NCBI GenBank assembly: GCA_030833025.1
Contig: JAURHZ010000172.1
Coordinates: forward strand, 1 to 5,270
DNA: 5,270 nucleotides
Source: Armatimonadota bacterium
Lineage (GTDB): Bacteria > Armatimonadota > Armatimonadia > Armatimonadales > Armatimonadaceae
Reading direction: 5' to 3'
Part shown: positions 1-5,270 of the stretch, piece after piece
How positions within the stretch are numbered: the first letter of the stretch is position 1
How the letters are laid out: every line of letters starts with the position of its first letter
Notes under the pieces: generated by a model
What the model was told of the DNA's origin: nothing
Database searches by the model: none
Seen by the model: the letters and a program-made list of their open reading frames with translations, nothing else
Translations under genes and position numbers: made by a program

Positions 1-560
1 TGGAAACGATTACGCTCGGTGGCGGTTGCTTTTGGTGTGTGGAAGCAGTCTTTGAAGAGCTGCGCGGAGTCTCCAAGGTCGAATCCGGCTACTCCGGCGG
101 CCATGTTGTCAATCCATCGTACGAAGAAGTCTGTTCTGGATCCACTGGCCACGCAGAGGTGGTTCAGGTTACGTTTGATCCGAAGGAAGTTTCCCTTGCT
201 GACCTGATTCGTATTTTTCTGACAACGCATGATCCGACGCAGTTGAACCGTCAAGGCAACGATGTTGGGACGCAGTATCGCTCTTCGGTCTTTGTACGAA
301 CACCTGAGCAAAAAAAGGTGGTCGAAACAGTCATCGATGAAGTCAACAAAGCCAAAATCTGGCCACGCAAAATTGTGACAACCATTGAGCCGTTCAAGGC
401 CTATTACGCTGCTGAGGATTACCATCAAAACTACTTTAAGAAGTATGAAGACCCAACTAACCAGCAGAAGGCATCCATGAACCGGGGTTACTGTGCGTTG
501 ATCATCGCACCTAAAGTAGCCAAGTTCAGAAAAATGTACAAGGACAAGCTAAAGAAGTAG
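1..560 (+). CDS. msrA: Peptide-methionine (S)-S-oxide reductase MsrA, missing only the first base of its start codon
   Basis: This enzyme reduces the S epimer of methionine sulfoxide in proteins and free methionine, normally in the cytoplasm with thioredoxin as reductant. The frame is open from the left edge. The first two bases, TG, are followed by GAA ACG ATT, so an ATG whose A lies just outside the window is very likely; that gives 186 residues, a normal length. Counting that Met as 1, the catalytic Cys10 sits in the signature GCFW, followed by Cys13 as in the GCFWC subgroup. Further family landmarks are SGYSGG (about 30-35), the TGHAEV segment (about 49-54), HDPTQLNRQGNDVGTQYRS (about 77-95) and HQNYFKKY (about 140). 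Cys165 in the RGYC segment near the C-terminus, followed by APKVAKF, is the likely resolving cysteine. A GTG at 39 is internal, because starting there would remove the catalytic cysteine. A hairpin terminator follows the stop, so the gene probably ends its transcript. Family assignment is very secure. Confidence 0.97.
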   Translation, partial: ETITLGGGCFWCVEAVFEELRGVSKVESGYSGGHVVNPSYEEVCSGSTGHAEVVQVTFDPKEVSLADLIRIFLTTHDPTQLNRQGNDVGTQYRSSVFVRTPEQKKVVETVIDEVNKAKIWPRKIVTTIEPFKAYYAAEDYHQNYFKKYEDPTNQQKASMNRGYCALIIAPKVAKFRKMYKDKLKK

Positions 561-582
561 AACTCAATGAGTTGAGGTTTCG

Positions 583-624
583 AAAGACGTTGCTTAGAGT
601 CCTAAGGAGCGTCTTTTTGTTTGT
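583..624 (+). terminator. Rho-independent terminator after msrA
   Basis: The arms AAAGACG (583-589) and CGTCTTT (610-616) pair perfectly. Inside them CTTAG (593-597) pairs with CTAAG (602-606) around an AGTC loop, with a short imperfect stretch between the two helices. The outer arm runs into a T-rich tract (CTTTTTGTTTGT). It starts 22 bases after the msrA stop and is oriented to end msrA transcription. It lies only about 40 bases before the next start codon, so the downstream gene needs either readthrough or a promoter embedded in this region; I saw no convincing promoter. Confidence 0.8.
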
Positions 625-641
625 GTGGCAGCTTCCTTAGG
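601..641 (+). promoter_or_regulatory. Alternative hairpin in the RtcB-gene leader, sharing bases with the msrA terminator
   Basis: CCTAAGGA (601-608) is exactly complementary to TCCTTAGG (634-641). The helix can extend by G609-C632 and C610-G631 with T633 bulged, giving about 10 pairs around a 20-base loop. Bases 602-606 are also the inner right arm of the msrA terminator, so the two structures exclude each other. The second structure can form only in RNA that reads past the T tract. It ends six bases before the purine-rich AGAGAAAG (647-654), the probable weak ribosome binding site of the next gene. The pairing is seen directly; a regulatory role is inference. Confidence 0.45.
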
Positions 642-666
642 CCTCTAGAGAAAGTGGTAGATAATC

Positions 667-1857
667 GTGGATATAAAGGTTTTCGGTTCACACGATGCCG
701 ATACATTGGGACAAATTACGCGGTGTGCACAGAACGATTCTGTTGCCGGCGCCGTTCTATGCGGGGATGGACACCGTGGCTACAATATGCCCATCGGTGG
801 CGTCATTGCATATCGCGGAAAGATTAGCCCTGCGGGTGTCGGCTTTGACATTGCCTGTGGAAACAAAGCCGTCCTGACAGACCTCGTCTGGAGTGATATC
901 TGCAAAGACTTCCCAAAACTGATGGACACTATTTTTCAATCGATCAGCTTTGGTATCGGTAGAGTTAATACAACAGAAGACGTGGACGATGCCTTGTTTG
1001 ATGACGATGCGTGGAACGAAATTGATGTCTTAGCAGCATCAGGTTTGCGGGATAAAGCCCGTCGACAGCTCGGTACGGTTGGTTCTGGAAACCACTATGT
1101 CGATATTTTCAAGGATGAGCACGACCGAATTTGGATTGGAGTTCATTTTGGCTCGCGCGGGCTAGGTCATACAATCGCAAGCCATTACATTAGGGTCGCC
1201 GGTGGTCAACCGGATGGCAATATGGATGCTCCTCCAGCACTTCTTGATGCAGCATCAGATGATGGGCTAAGCTATCTCCGGGCGATGCAGCTGGCTGGTC
1301 GCTACGCGTATGCTGGAAGGAACTGGGTTTGTTCTAAGGTAGCGTCTATTTTGGGTGCACAAATCCGCGATGAGGTCCACAACCACCACAACTTTGCTTG
1401 GAAGGAATCTGTGATGGGCTCCGATGCCTGGGTTGTTCGTAAAGGCGCAACACCGGCATTTCCGGGTCAGCGTGGGTTTGTTGGAGGATCCATGGGAGAT
1501 GTGTCGGTGATTCTGGAGGGAGTTGACAGCCCTGCGTCTAGAGATGCTCTCTACTCAACGGTGCATGGAGCTGGACGAGTGATGAGTCGAACTCAGGCAG
1601 CCGGGAAGATGATCTACAAGGGTCCAAACAAGGGTACTAGGAGTGGTGGCCAGGTTTCTTGGGACATGCTTAATCAATGGATAGATAAGCAGAATGTAGT
1701 GTTACGTGGTGGAGGAACGGATGAATCCCCTCATTGCTATAAACGCCTCCCAGATGTATTGGACTGCCATGCTGGCACGGTTCGAATTATCCATACTCTG
1801 CGGCCACTTGGAGTTTGTATGGCAGGCGAGGATATCGTCGATCCATACAAGGACTGA
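667..1857 (+). CDS. rtcB: RtcB-family RNA-splicing ligase-like protein (396 aa)
   Basis: RtcB enzymes join RNA 2',3'-cyclic-phosphate or 3'-phosphate ends to 5'-hydroxyl ends, using GTP and Mn2+ through a histidine-guanylate intermediate. The core motifs are present in order: CGDGHRGYNMPIGG (32-45), GVGFDIACGNKAV (57-69) with probable metal ligands Asp61 and Cys64, GSGNHYVDI (139-147) with His143, VHFGSRGLG (159-167) with His160, HNHHNF (238-243) with the HN-type ligand, RKGATPA (258-264), GGSMG (273-277) and HGAGRVMSRTQA (300-311) with His300 in the position of the guanylated histidine. The length is close to the E. coli enzyme. GTG at 667 is chosen because a stop occurs three codons upstream (658-660) and the family N-terminus fits; the AGAGAAAG purine tract at 647-654 is a weak, distant ribosome binding site. 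Two odd points: the usual Glu after NHxx is Asp146, and the C-terminus reads LGVCMAGEDIVDPYKD instead of ending in the usual VKG type. No archease or RtcA gene is visible nearby. It is likely an active ligase or a specialised paralogue. Confidence 0.9.
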   Translation: MDIKVFGSHDADTLGQITRCAQNDSVAGAVLCGDGHRGYNMPIGGVIAYRGKISPAGVGFDIACGNKAVLTDLVWSDICKDFPKLMDTIFQSISFGIGRVNTTEDVDDALFDDDAWNEIDVLAASGLRDKARRQLGTVGSGNHYVDIFKDEHDRIWIGVHFGSRGLGHTIASHYIRVAGGQPDGNMDAPPALLDAASDDGLSYLRAMQLAGRYAYAGRNWVCSKVASILGAQIRDEVHNHHNFAWKESVMGSDAWVVRKGATPAFPGQRGFVGGSMGDVSVILEGVDSPASRDALYSTVHGAGRVMSRTQAAGKMIYKGPNKGTRSGGQVSWDMLNQWIDKQNVVLRGGGTDESPHCYKRLPDVLDCHAGTVRIIHTLRPLGVCMAGEDIVDPYKD

Positions 1858-1860
1858 ACA

Positions 1861-2388
1861 CTATTCATCGAATAAGGCGGGCTGGTGGTTGGGTGCATTT
1901 GGATCTGTTCGAATCCAATAGCCCCCTCCCGCCGACCGCACTACACCTTCCGACCGAAGCTGTTGCATTTGCCAACTCAGGCGATATTGCCAGCGCGTCA
2001 TCCCTGGGTGGCCAGTTTGTGGAAGTTCATCATGTGGGCGTAGGCTGTCACGGATGATTGCGAACACGCGTGGATAAATGGTGTTCCAGTGAATCGGAAT
2101 GTCCGTCGTCAACATCACGTGCCGCAATGCGTCTTCGTTCGTTTGAGCACTTTGGATTGTCGATATAAGCTCATCAGTGGTGAAAACTGGAAGCTGAGTC
2201 ACTCGTACATTCGTTCCAACTGTATCTTCAGTTGGCTGAAGTAAGGCATCCAAACAGAGAACGGCGTCTCGAATCATTGATTGTTCGCCGCTTGAGATAC
2301 CAGACGAACGTGATAAGTCTACGAGCTCAGCTGTTAGTTCCGTAAGCGTATTGAGGAGTCCAGTCAACCGGCTCGAGGAGGTATCCAT
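1861..2388 (-). CDS. Hypothetical protein with C-terminal winged-helix-like segment (175 aa)
   Basis: I do not recognise this protein as a named family. The first 50 residues look helical, with a Leu-rich stretch (LLNTLTELTAELVDL, 11-25) and a second helix around 37-50. Residues about 100-160 look like a small winged-helix fold: a helix at 103-115, a linker with HPGMTRWQYRLSWQMQQLRSE and a terminal hairpin GVVRSAGGGYWI. The W-x-YRLSW-LRxEGVV-GGGYW pattern resembles the N-terminal winged helix of Mrr-type restriction proteins, but no nuclease motif (such as a D-ExK pair) is present. DNA binding is therefore inference. The last residues, HQPALFDE, loosely resemble a sliding-clamp peptide. The start at 2388 gives a sensible N-terminus but has no strong ribosome binding site upstream. 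The gene runs convergently with the RtcB gene, with 3 bases between stop codons, and divergently from the BON-like gene. That it is a real gene is likely; its function is unknown. Confidence 0.72.
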   Translation of the reverse strand: MDTSSSRLTGLLNTLTELTAELVDLSRSSGISSGEQSMIRDAVLCLDALLQPTEDTVGTNVRVTQLPVFTTDELISTIQSAQTNEDALRHVMLTTDIPIHWNTIYPRVFAIIRDSLRPHDELPQTGHPGMTRWQYRLSWQMQQLRSEGVVRSAGGGYWIRTDPNAPNHQPALFDE

Positions 2389-2459
2389 GCGTAATTATTA
2401 CACCAAGACTTCGTATTTTTGTTTCATCAAAAGCCTTCGAACGTGCTGACGTTGCCATC

Positions 2460-2468
2460 TGTGATAAT
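2460..2468 (+). promoter_or_regulatory. Candidate extended -10 promoter element for the BON-like gene
   Basis: TGT followed by GATAAT matches the TGn-TATAAT extended -10 consensus with one mismatch in the hexamer. A TTGCCA at 2452-2457 is too close upstream to be its -35 element; with its own 17-base spacing it would instead pair with TCACAT at 2475-2480, a weaker alternative. Assignment rests on motif match and position only. Confidence 0.35.
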
Positions 2469-2519
2469 GTTGATTCACATCACGCAAGGGCGTCACTGGC
2501 CCATGTGTGCATGACCATC

Positions 2520-2542
2520 GACTTCCTGGTGATCAGGAGGTT
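2520..2542 (+). promoter_or_regulatory. Hairpin that buries the ribosome binding site of the BON-like gene
   Basis: The Shine-Dalgarno sequence AGGAGG (2535-2540) is ideally spaced, 7 bases before the ATG at 2548. The preceding CTTCCTG (2522-2528) can pair with CAGGAGG (2534-2540) over 7 pairs with one G-U wobble, around a GTGAT loop; A2521-T2541 and a wobble G2520-T2542 extend it. All six bases of the ribosome binding site would be paired in the folded RNA. This is the arrangement of simple translational switches and RNA thermometers. The complementarity is directly visible; regulation is inference. Confidence 0.5.
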
Positions 2543-2547
2543 TATCA

Positions 2548-2796
2548 ATGGCTCATAGCAAAGAGGCTGCCAAGGAACAGAACCGCGAAGTGCGGGCTGT
2601 CATGGCTCGTCATAGTTTGGATTTCGGTCAGGTCAGTGTGACCGTCACCCATGGTGTGGTTTATCTTTATGGACGTGTGCGAATGCTACGCGGCTATGAA
2701 TCCCAGTATGGCGAAATCCGTGAGGCGTTTTTGAAGGCGCTACGTGCAAAGTCCGGTATCCGTGAAGTCGTTGAACAGTGGCAGGTTATCGAATAG
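2548..2796 (+). CDS. Small BON-like domain protein (82 aa)
   Basis: Residues about 28-80 follow the BON pattern: a beta-strand pair VSVTVTHGVVYLYGRV (29-44), with the typical hydrophobic-hydrophobic-G-V-hydrophobic-hydrophobic-G turn, then a helix (about 54-67) and a closing strand, GIREVVEQWQVI (70-81), like the GV-V-L-V end of BON domains. BON domains are small alpha/beta modules often linked to membrane, lipid or ligand binding. This copy has no signal peptide, lipobox or membrane segment and starts with a charged helix (MAHSKEAAKEQNREVR), so it should be cytoplasmic. The start is well supported by AGGAGG seven bases upstream, though that site lies in a hairpin. The gene stands alone: a divergent gene lies upstream and a bidirectional terminator downstream. 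The domain call rests on pattern only, without a profile search; the cellular role is unknown. Confidence 0.75.
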   Translation: MAHSKEAAKEQNREVRAVMARHSLDFGQVSVTVTHGVVYLYGRVRMLRGYESQYGEIREAFLKALRAKSGIREVVEQWQVIE

Positions 2797-2880
2797 GTTT
2801 GTTCTAACCGAGCCGTAATGGCATCATGATGTACTTTTGTACACCCCTCGCCATCGCTGAAAAGTAATATTTTGACGTGA

Positions 2881-2925
2881 AAAACCCGGTCACCTCGTTA
2901 GGTCAGGTGACCGGGTTTTCTTGTT
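2881..2925. terminator. Bidirectional rho-independent terminator between convergent genes
   Basis: AAAACCCGGTCACCT (2881-2895) and AGGTGACCGGGTTTT (2905-2919) form a perfect 15-bp stem around a 9-base loop (CGTTAGGTC). On the plus strand the stem runs into GGGTTTTCTTGTT, ending the BON-like gene 85 bases after its stop. On the minus strand the run of A bases at 2880-2884 becomes a T tract, ending the large gene, whose stop lies at 2936-2938. A single symmetric hairpin thus serves both directions. Confidence 0.92.
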
Positions 2926-2935
2926 ATGTTTTGCC

Positions 2936-5270
2936 TTAGAATCGTTTGGGCAAAACAGGGAAGTCTCCCAGGACTTCGAAGCCCATATTGTCCCAGTGAC
3001 GTTCATCTGCGAACGGCCTATGGTTAATCCAGTAGCGGTTGGCAGAATTCCAAATCATGTTTTCGCCCAGTTCGTTTTCTGTGTGATAGATGAGGTGTGA
3101 GAACGCAACCGAAATCTTGTCGTAATCCAATGGTGTTGGCAGCGAACTTTCTGAGATCAGCATCCCATCTTCTACGAGTCTAAGCTTTGACTTCGAAATG
3201 TACATGTCATAACGTACGCGTCTATCTAAGTCGGCAATGGTTCCGTTAAGTGGAGCATCCTTCAGAGTTGGTAGTGGCGAAAGAAAGACATCTCCGATGT
3301 ACCTATCAGTTTTTGCATCGTAGCGGCCACGGATAGTGATCAGCCCTTCCTTGGAGTCAGAGTAGGCACGCAAAAGATCAGCATACTTTTGGTCTTTTTG
3401 AACCCAGACCCACCACGCCGGCTGCGTCATCCTGATATCCGTAACGACTTCGATTTGTTCTGGTGTAACGTTCCACTTGAGAAGTGTCCCCCACTCACTT
3501 GGTGCATAAGTATCACACCGGCTGGTTGCAGTGAATGGTGTAAACTTCCGATCTGGTGTTCCGTAGCTGTAGGTAATCATAAAGGCGTTCGGTCCAGTAC
3601 TAACGCCAGTAAAGGTCCCGATCTTGTGTTCAACGTGAGGTGCATTCACATCTTGAAATGGACGTGGAGTGCTGGACCGTCGATCGGGATACGAAATGCT
3701 GACATCTCGCAACATGCGGTTGGAGCCACTATCACGCCCCGTTGCCATCTTGACATCATGACGGTTATCGGTGACCGACCAAACAAGCGACTTATCGGTA
3801 AGCGTGTTGTGAGCAATTTTGTCAAAGCTTTTGCCTGAAATCAATGTATCACCAGCTGGGTACAAGATCACATCAGTCCAACGCCGTGCCGAAAAGTGTG
3901 GATCAACTTCGAATGTAACGTGAAGAACGCGACCGTTGCTGATATCGGCGGACACCTTCGGCGACATCACCATCGCACCATTTGACTGGTGTGCTGGCCC
4001 TGGGTACGGCAGTGTAGCGCCATCATATATGGTGTCCATGAAATGGTTGCCCATCATGAATGCGATGGATGTATTCTGGTCAAGATCATCGAAGAAGAAG
4101 TTCCACTTGTCATTTTCGAACCACTTGAACCAGAGGTCGGTCATGTCTCGGCCTTGGCCATCGAGCAGCAATGGTTTGCCGGTTCTGGCAAGCATGGTTG
4201 TACGGTCAGGAGCTTTGCGCCGTATCGGAGCTGAGCCGCGGAATGTATCAAAAAAGACCTGAGTTCCAGTGTGAACTCGGCTTTTGGTAGAAACCGTAGA
4301 TACGGGGCTCGATGACAGGACGATTGGCACATTGGATGGATTCCCATGGCCATTAACTTCCATCCGCGTCAGGTTACCGGGCAACATCGAACCTGGTCCC
4401 ATCACGCCATCCATTTTCTGAAACGGTCCGTGTTTGTCAAGCGCCTCGATAACGACATCGTAGCTTGTATCGGGCTGCAGCCCGTTCAGCTCTACTTTGG
4501 TACTTCCGCCTGTGTACTTGTGAACAAATGGCTGGTTTACAAGTCGGATTCGATAATCTTCCGCACCTTGTACGGGTGCGAAGGTAATCTGAACACTGTC
4601 GTCATTTGGCTTGGTCGAAATAATGTCTGGCCGTTGGTTTGCCTCGGATGGAGAGGAAACCGCAGTTTGGCAGCTTACAGCGTTTGGCAACGTTGACTGT
4701 TGCTCCTTATCGCCCGCTATGTTAGCGGTGGCAACTGTATACGTGTACGTTTGACCAGGGCGTACTGCTTCATCGATGTACTCCACTCCCCACACACCGG
4801 ATGCCAACAAGCGGCCATCCCGGTAGATGTTGTGTGTCTGTACCCACGTCATCACGTTCCACCCCCAACCAGTATCGTTCCAGCGAATTAGGTTTCTGGG
4901 CGCACCATTGTTCCACTGTGGCTTTACGCTAAGGTCATTGGGTGGAAAGGGAGGTGCAGGCTTTAGGACATTTCCAAGGTTTCGAGGATCATGAGCCCCT
5001 TGTGACCCGATACACGCGCTTGGAAGTGATTCGTTACCATCGATATCAACGGAGGTGATTGTGTAGGTAAAGCCCGGCTTGAACGAATCCAATGGAATCA
5101 TAAACTGGTTGTCAGCGCTTTCCCCTATCTTTGTGTCGTAGCGATAAATGTTATAGCGAACTGCTCCGGCACGACGATCCCAGGAAAGTACATCGGTGGA
5201 ACCCGTGTAGTACTGAAGGTTCTGCGTGTTCGGCAGCCAGATTCCTTTGACTCGAATCCCAACCGGTGGC
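2936..5270 (-). CDS. Large fibronectin type III repeat protein with unclassified C-terminal domain, 5' end outside the window
   Basis: The frame stays open to the right edge, giving 777 visible residues; an ATG at 5101 is internal. Counting from the first visible codon, three fibronectin type III modules are seen: about 1-84 (with NIYR and PGFTYTITSVD), 104-202 (NIYR and PGQTYTYTVA) and 213-283 (LQPDTSYDVVIEA). The first two share NIYR, PG-TYTYT and an LP-A closing motif, which suggests tandem duplication. After a Ser/Thr/Pro-rich linker (about 310-335) comes a 440-residue domain starting near VFFDTFRG, rich in beta strands and aromatics, for example LWFKWFENDKWNFFFDD (about 379-395), VLHVTFEVDPHFSARRWTD (about 448-466), PAWWVWVQ (about 617-624) and DERHWDNMGFEVL near the end. 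It may be a concanavalin-like beta sandwich that binds or cleaves glycans, but I cannot name the family or any catalytic residues. Fibronectin type III modules in bacteria are usually extracellular; the expected signal peptide would lie outside the window. A strong terminator follows the stop. Confidence 0.88.
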   Translation of the reverse strand, partial: PPVGIRVKGIWLPNTQNLQYYTGSTDVLSWDRRAGAVRYNIYRYDTKIGESADNQFMIPLDSFKPGFTYTITSVDIDGNESLPSACIGSQGAHDPRNLGNVLKPAPPFPPNDLSVKPQWNNGAPRNLIRWNDTGWGWNVMTWVQTHNIYRDGRLLASGVWGVEYIDEAVRPGQTYTYTVATANIAGDKEQQSTLPNAVSCQTAVSSPSEANQRPDIISTKPNDDSVQITFAPVQGAEDYRIRLVNQPFVHKYTGGSTKVELNGLQPDTSYDVVIEALDKHGPFQKMDGVMGPGSMLPGNLTRMEVNGHGNPSNVPIVLSSSPVSTVSTKSRVHTGTQVFFDTFRGSAPIRRKAPDRTTMLARTGKPLLLDGQGRDMTDLWFKWFENDKWNFFFDDLDQNTSIAFMMGNHFMDTIYDGATLPYPGPAHQSNGAMVMSPKVSADISNGRVLHVTFEVDPHFSARRWTDVILYPAGDTLISGKSFDKIAHNTLTDKSLVWSVTDNRHDVKMATGRDSGSNRMLRDVSISYPDRRSSTPRPFQDVNAPHVEHKIGTFTGVSTGPNAFMITYSYGTPDRKFTPFTATSRCDTYAPSEWGTLLKWNVTPEQIEVVTDIRMTQPAWWVWVQKDQKYADLLRAYSDSKEGLITIRGRYDAKTDRYIGDVFLSPLPTLKDAPLNGTIADLDRRVRYDMYISKSKLRLVEDGMLISESSLPTPLDYDKISVAFSHLIYHTENELGENMIWNSANRYWINHRPFADERHWDNMGFEVLGDFPVLPKRF

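Larger units (their letters stand above)
2389..2547. promoter_or_regulatory. Divergent intergenic region between the winged-helix-like gene and the BON-like gene
   Basis: This 159-bp gap separates two genes transcribed away from each other, so it should hold promoters for both. On the plus strand, TGTGATAAT (2460-2468) is a good extended -10 match (TGn plus GATAAT), which would give a start near 2475 and a leader of about 70 bases; no good -35 lies at the right distance. On the minus strand the 60 bases before the start at 2388 are AT-rich, but I see no clear -35/-10 pair. The right end holds the hairpin over the ribosome binding site described separately. Confidence 0.45.

Noticed and set aside
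39..41. GTG as the msrA start codon
   Set aside because: The same frame is open to the left edge and encodes the essential GCFW motif just upstream; the likely ATG overlaps the window boundary.
561..576. Short inverted repeats after the msrA stop (AACTC-AAT-GAGTT and CTCAA-TGAG-TTGAG)
   Set aside because: Both are 5-bp stems that compete with each other and lack a T tract; the terminator at 583-624 explains the end of the transcript.
658..665. TAGATAAT as a -10 promoter element for the RtcB-like gene
   Set aside because: A transcription start from this element would fall at about 672, inside the gene after the GTG start, and no family-consistent later start codon is available.
667..2388. 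RtcB-like gene plus winged-helix-like gene as a defence or RNA-repair operon
   Set aside because: The genes are convergent, not co-transcribed, and no toxin, nuclease, archease or RtcA partner is visible, so the sequence does not support a system.
2830..2843. TGTAC-TTTT-GTACA inverted repeat after the BON-like gene
   Set aside because: Only five pairs with no T tract; a much stronger terminator lies 40 bases downstream. It could be chance or a minor operator-like site, but nothing supports a role.
3389..4891. Open frames on the plus strand opposite the large minus-strand gene
   Set aside because: They lack ribosome binding sites and recognisable domains, and lie entirely within a strongly supported coding region on the other strand.
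5099..5101. ATG as the start of the large minus-strand gene
   Set aside because: The frame continues upstream for 56 more codons to the window edge, and those codons encode the first half of a fibronectin type III module.

Overview
The window is a stretch of bacterial chromosome-like DNA of moderate GC content (roughly half, judged by eye). It carries five protein genes, two of them cut by the window edges. Strong AGGAGG ribosome binding sites, GTG starts, compact spacing and hairpin/T-run terminators all fit a bacterium. No gene fixes the phylum. The RtcB variant, a small BON-like protein and a large fibronectin type III secreted-type protein would suit a soil or environmental lineage such as Armatimonadota or Chloroflexota, but that is a guess.

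Layout from left to right: (1) the nearly complete 3' part of msrA, plus strand, lacking apparently only the first base of its start codon, followed by a rho-independent terminator; (2) an RtcB-family RNA ligase gene, plus strand, GTG start, preceded by a second hairpin that shares bases with the msrA terminator; (3) a minus-strand gene of unknown function with a C-terminal winged-helix-like segment, ending 3 bases from the end of the RtcB gene; (4) a 159-bp divergent intergenic region leading to a small plus-strand BON-like gene, whose Shine-Dalgarno sequence lies inside a hairpin; (5) a strong, nearly symmetric hairpin terminator that serves the convergent gene ends; (6) a long minus-strand gene, open at the right edge, encoding three fibronectin type III modules followed by a large unclassified domain of about 440 residues.

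Functionally these look like independent single-gene units: protein repair (MsrA), RNA-end repair or ligation (RtcB family), a possible DNA-binding protein, a small cytoplasmic BON-like protein and a probable extracellular protein. I see no mobile element, tRNA, rRNA, CRISPR array or recognisable multi-gene defence system. The points most worth a second look are the substitutions in the nucleotide pocket and C-terminus of the RtcB-like enzyme, the hairpin that buries the ribosome binding site of the BON-like gene, the overlapping alternative hairpins before the RtcB gene, and the unclassified C-terminal domain of the large protein.
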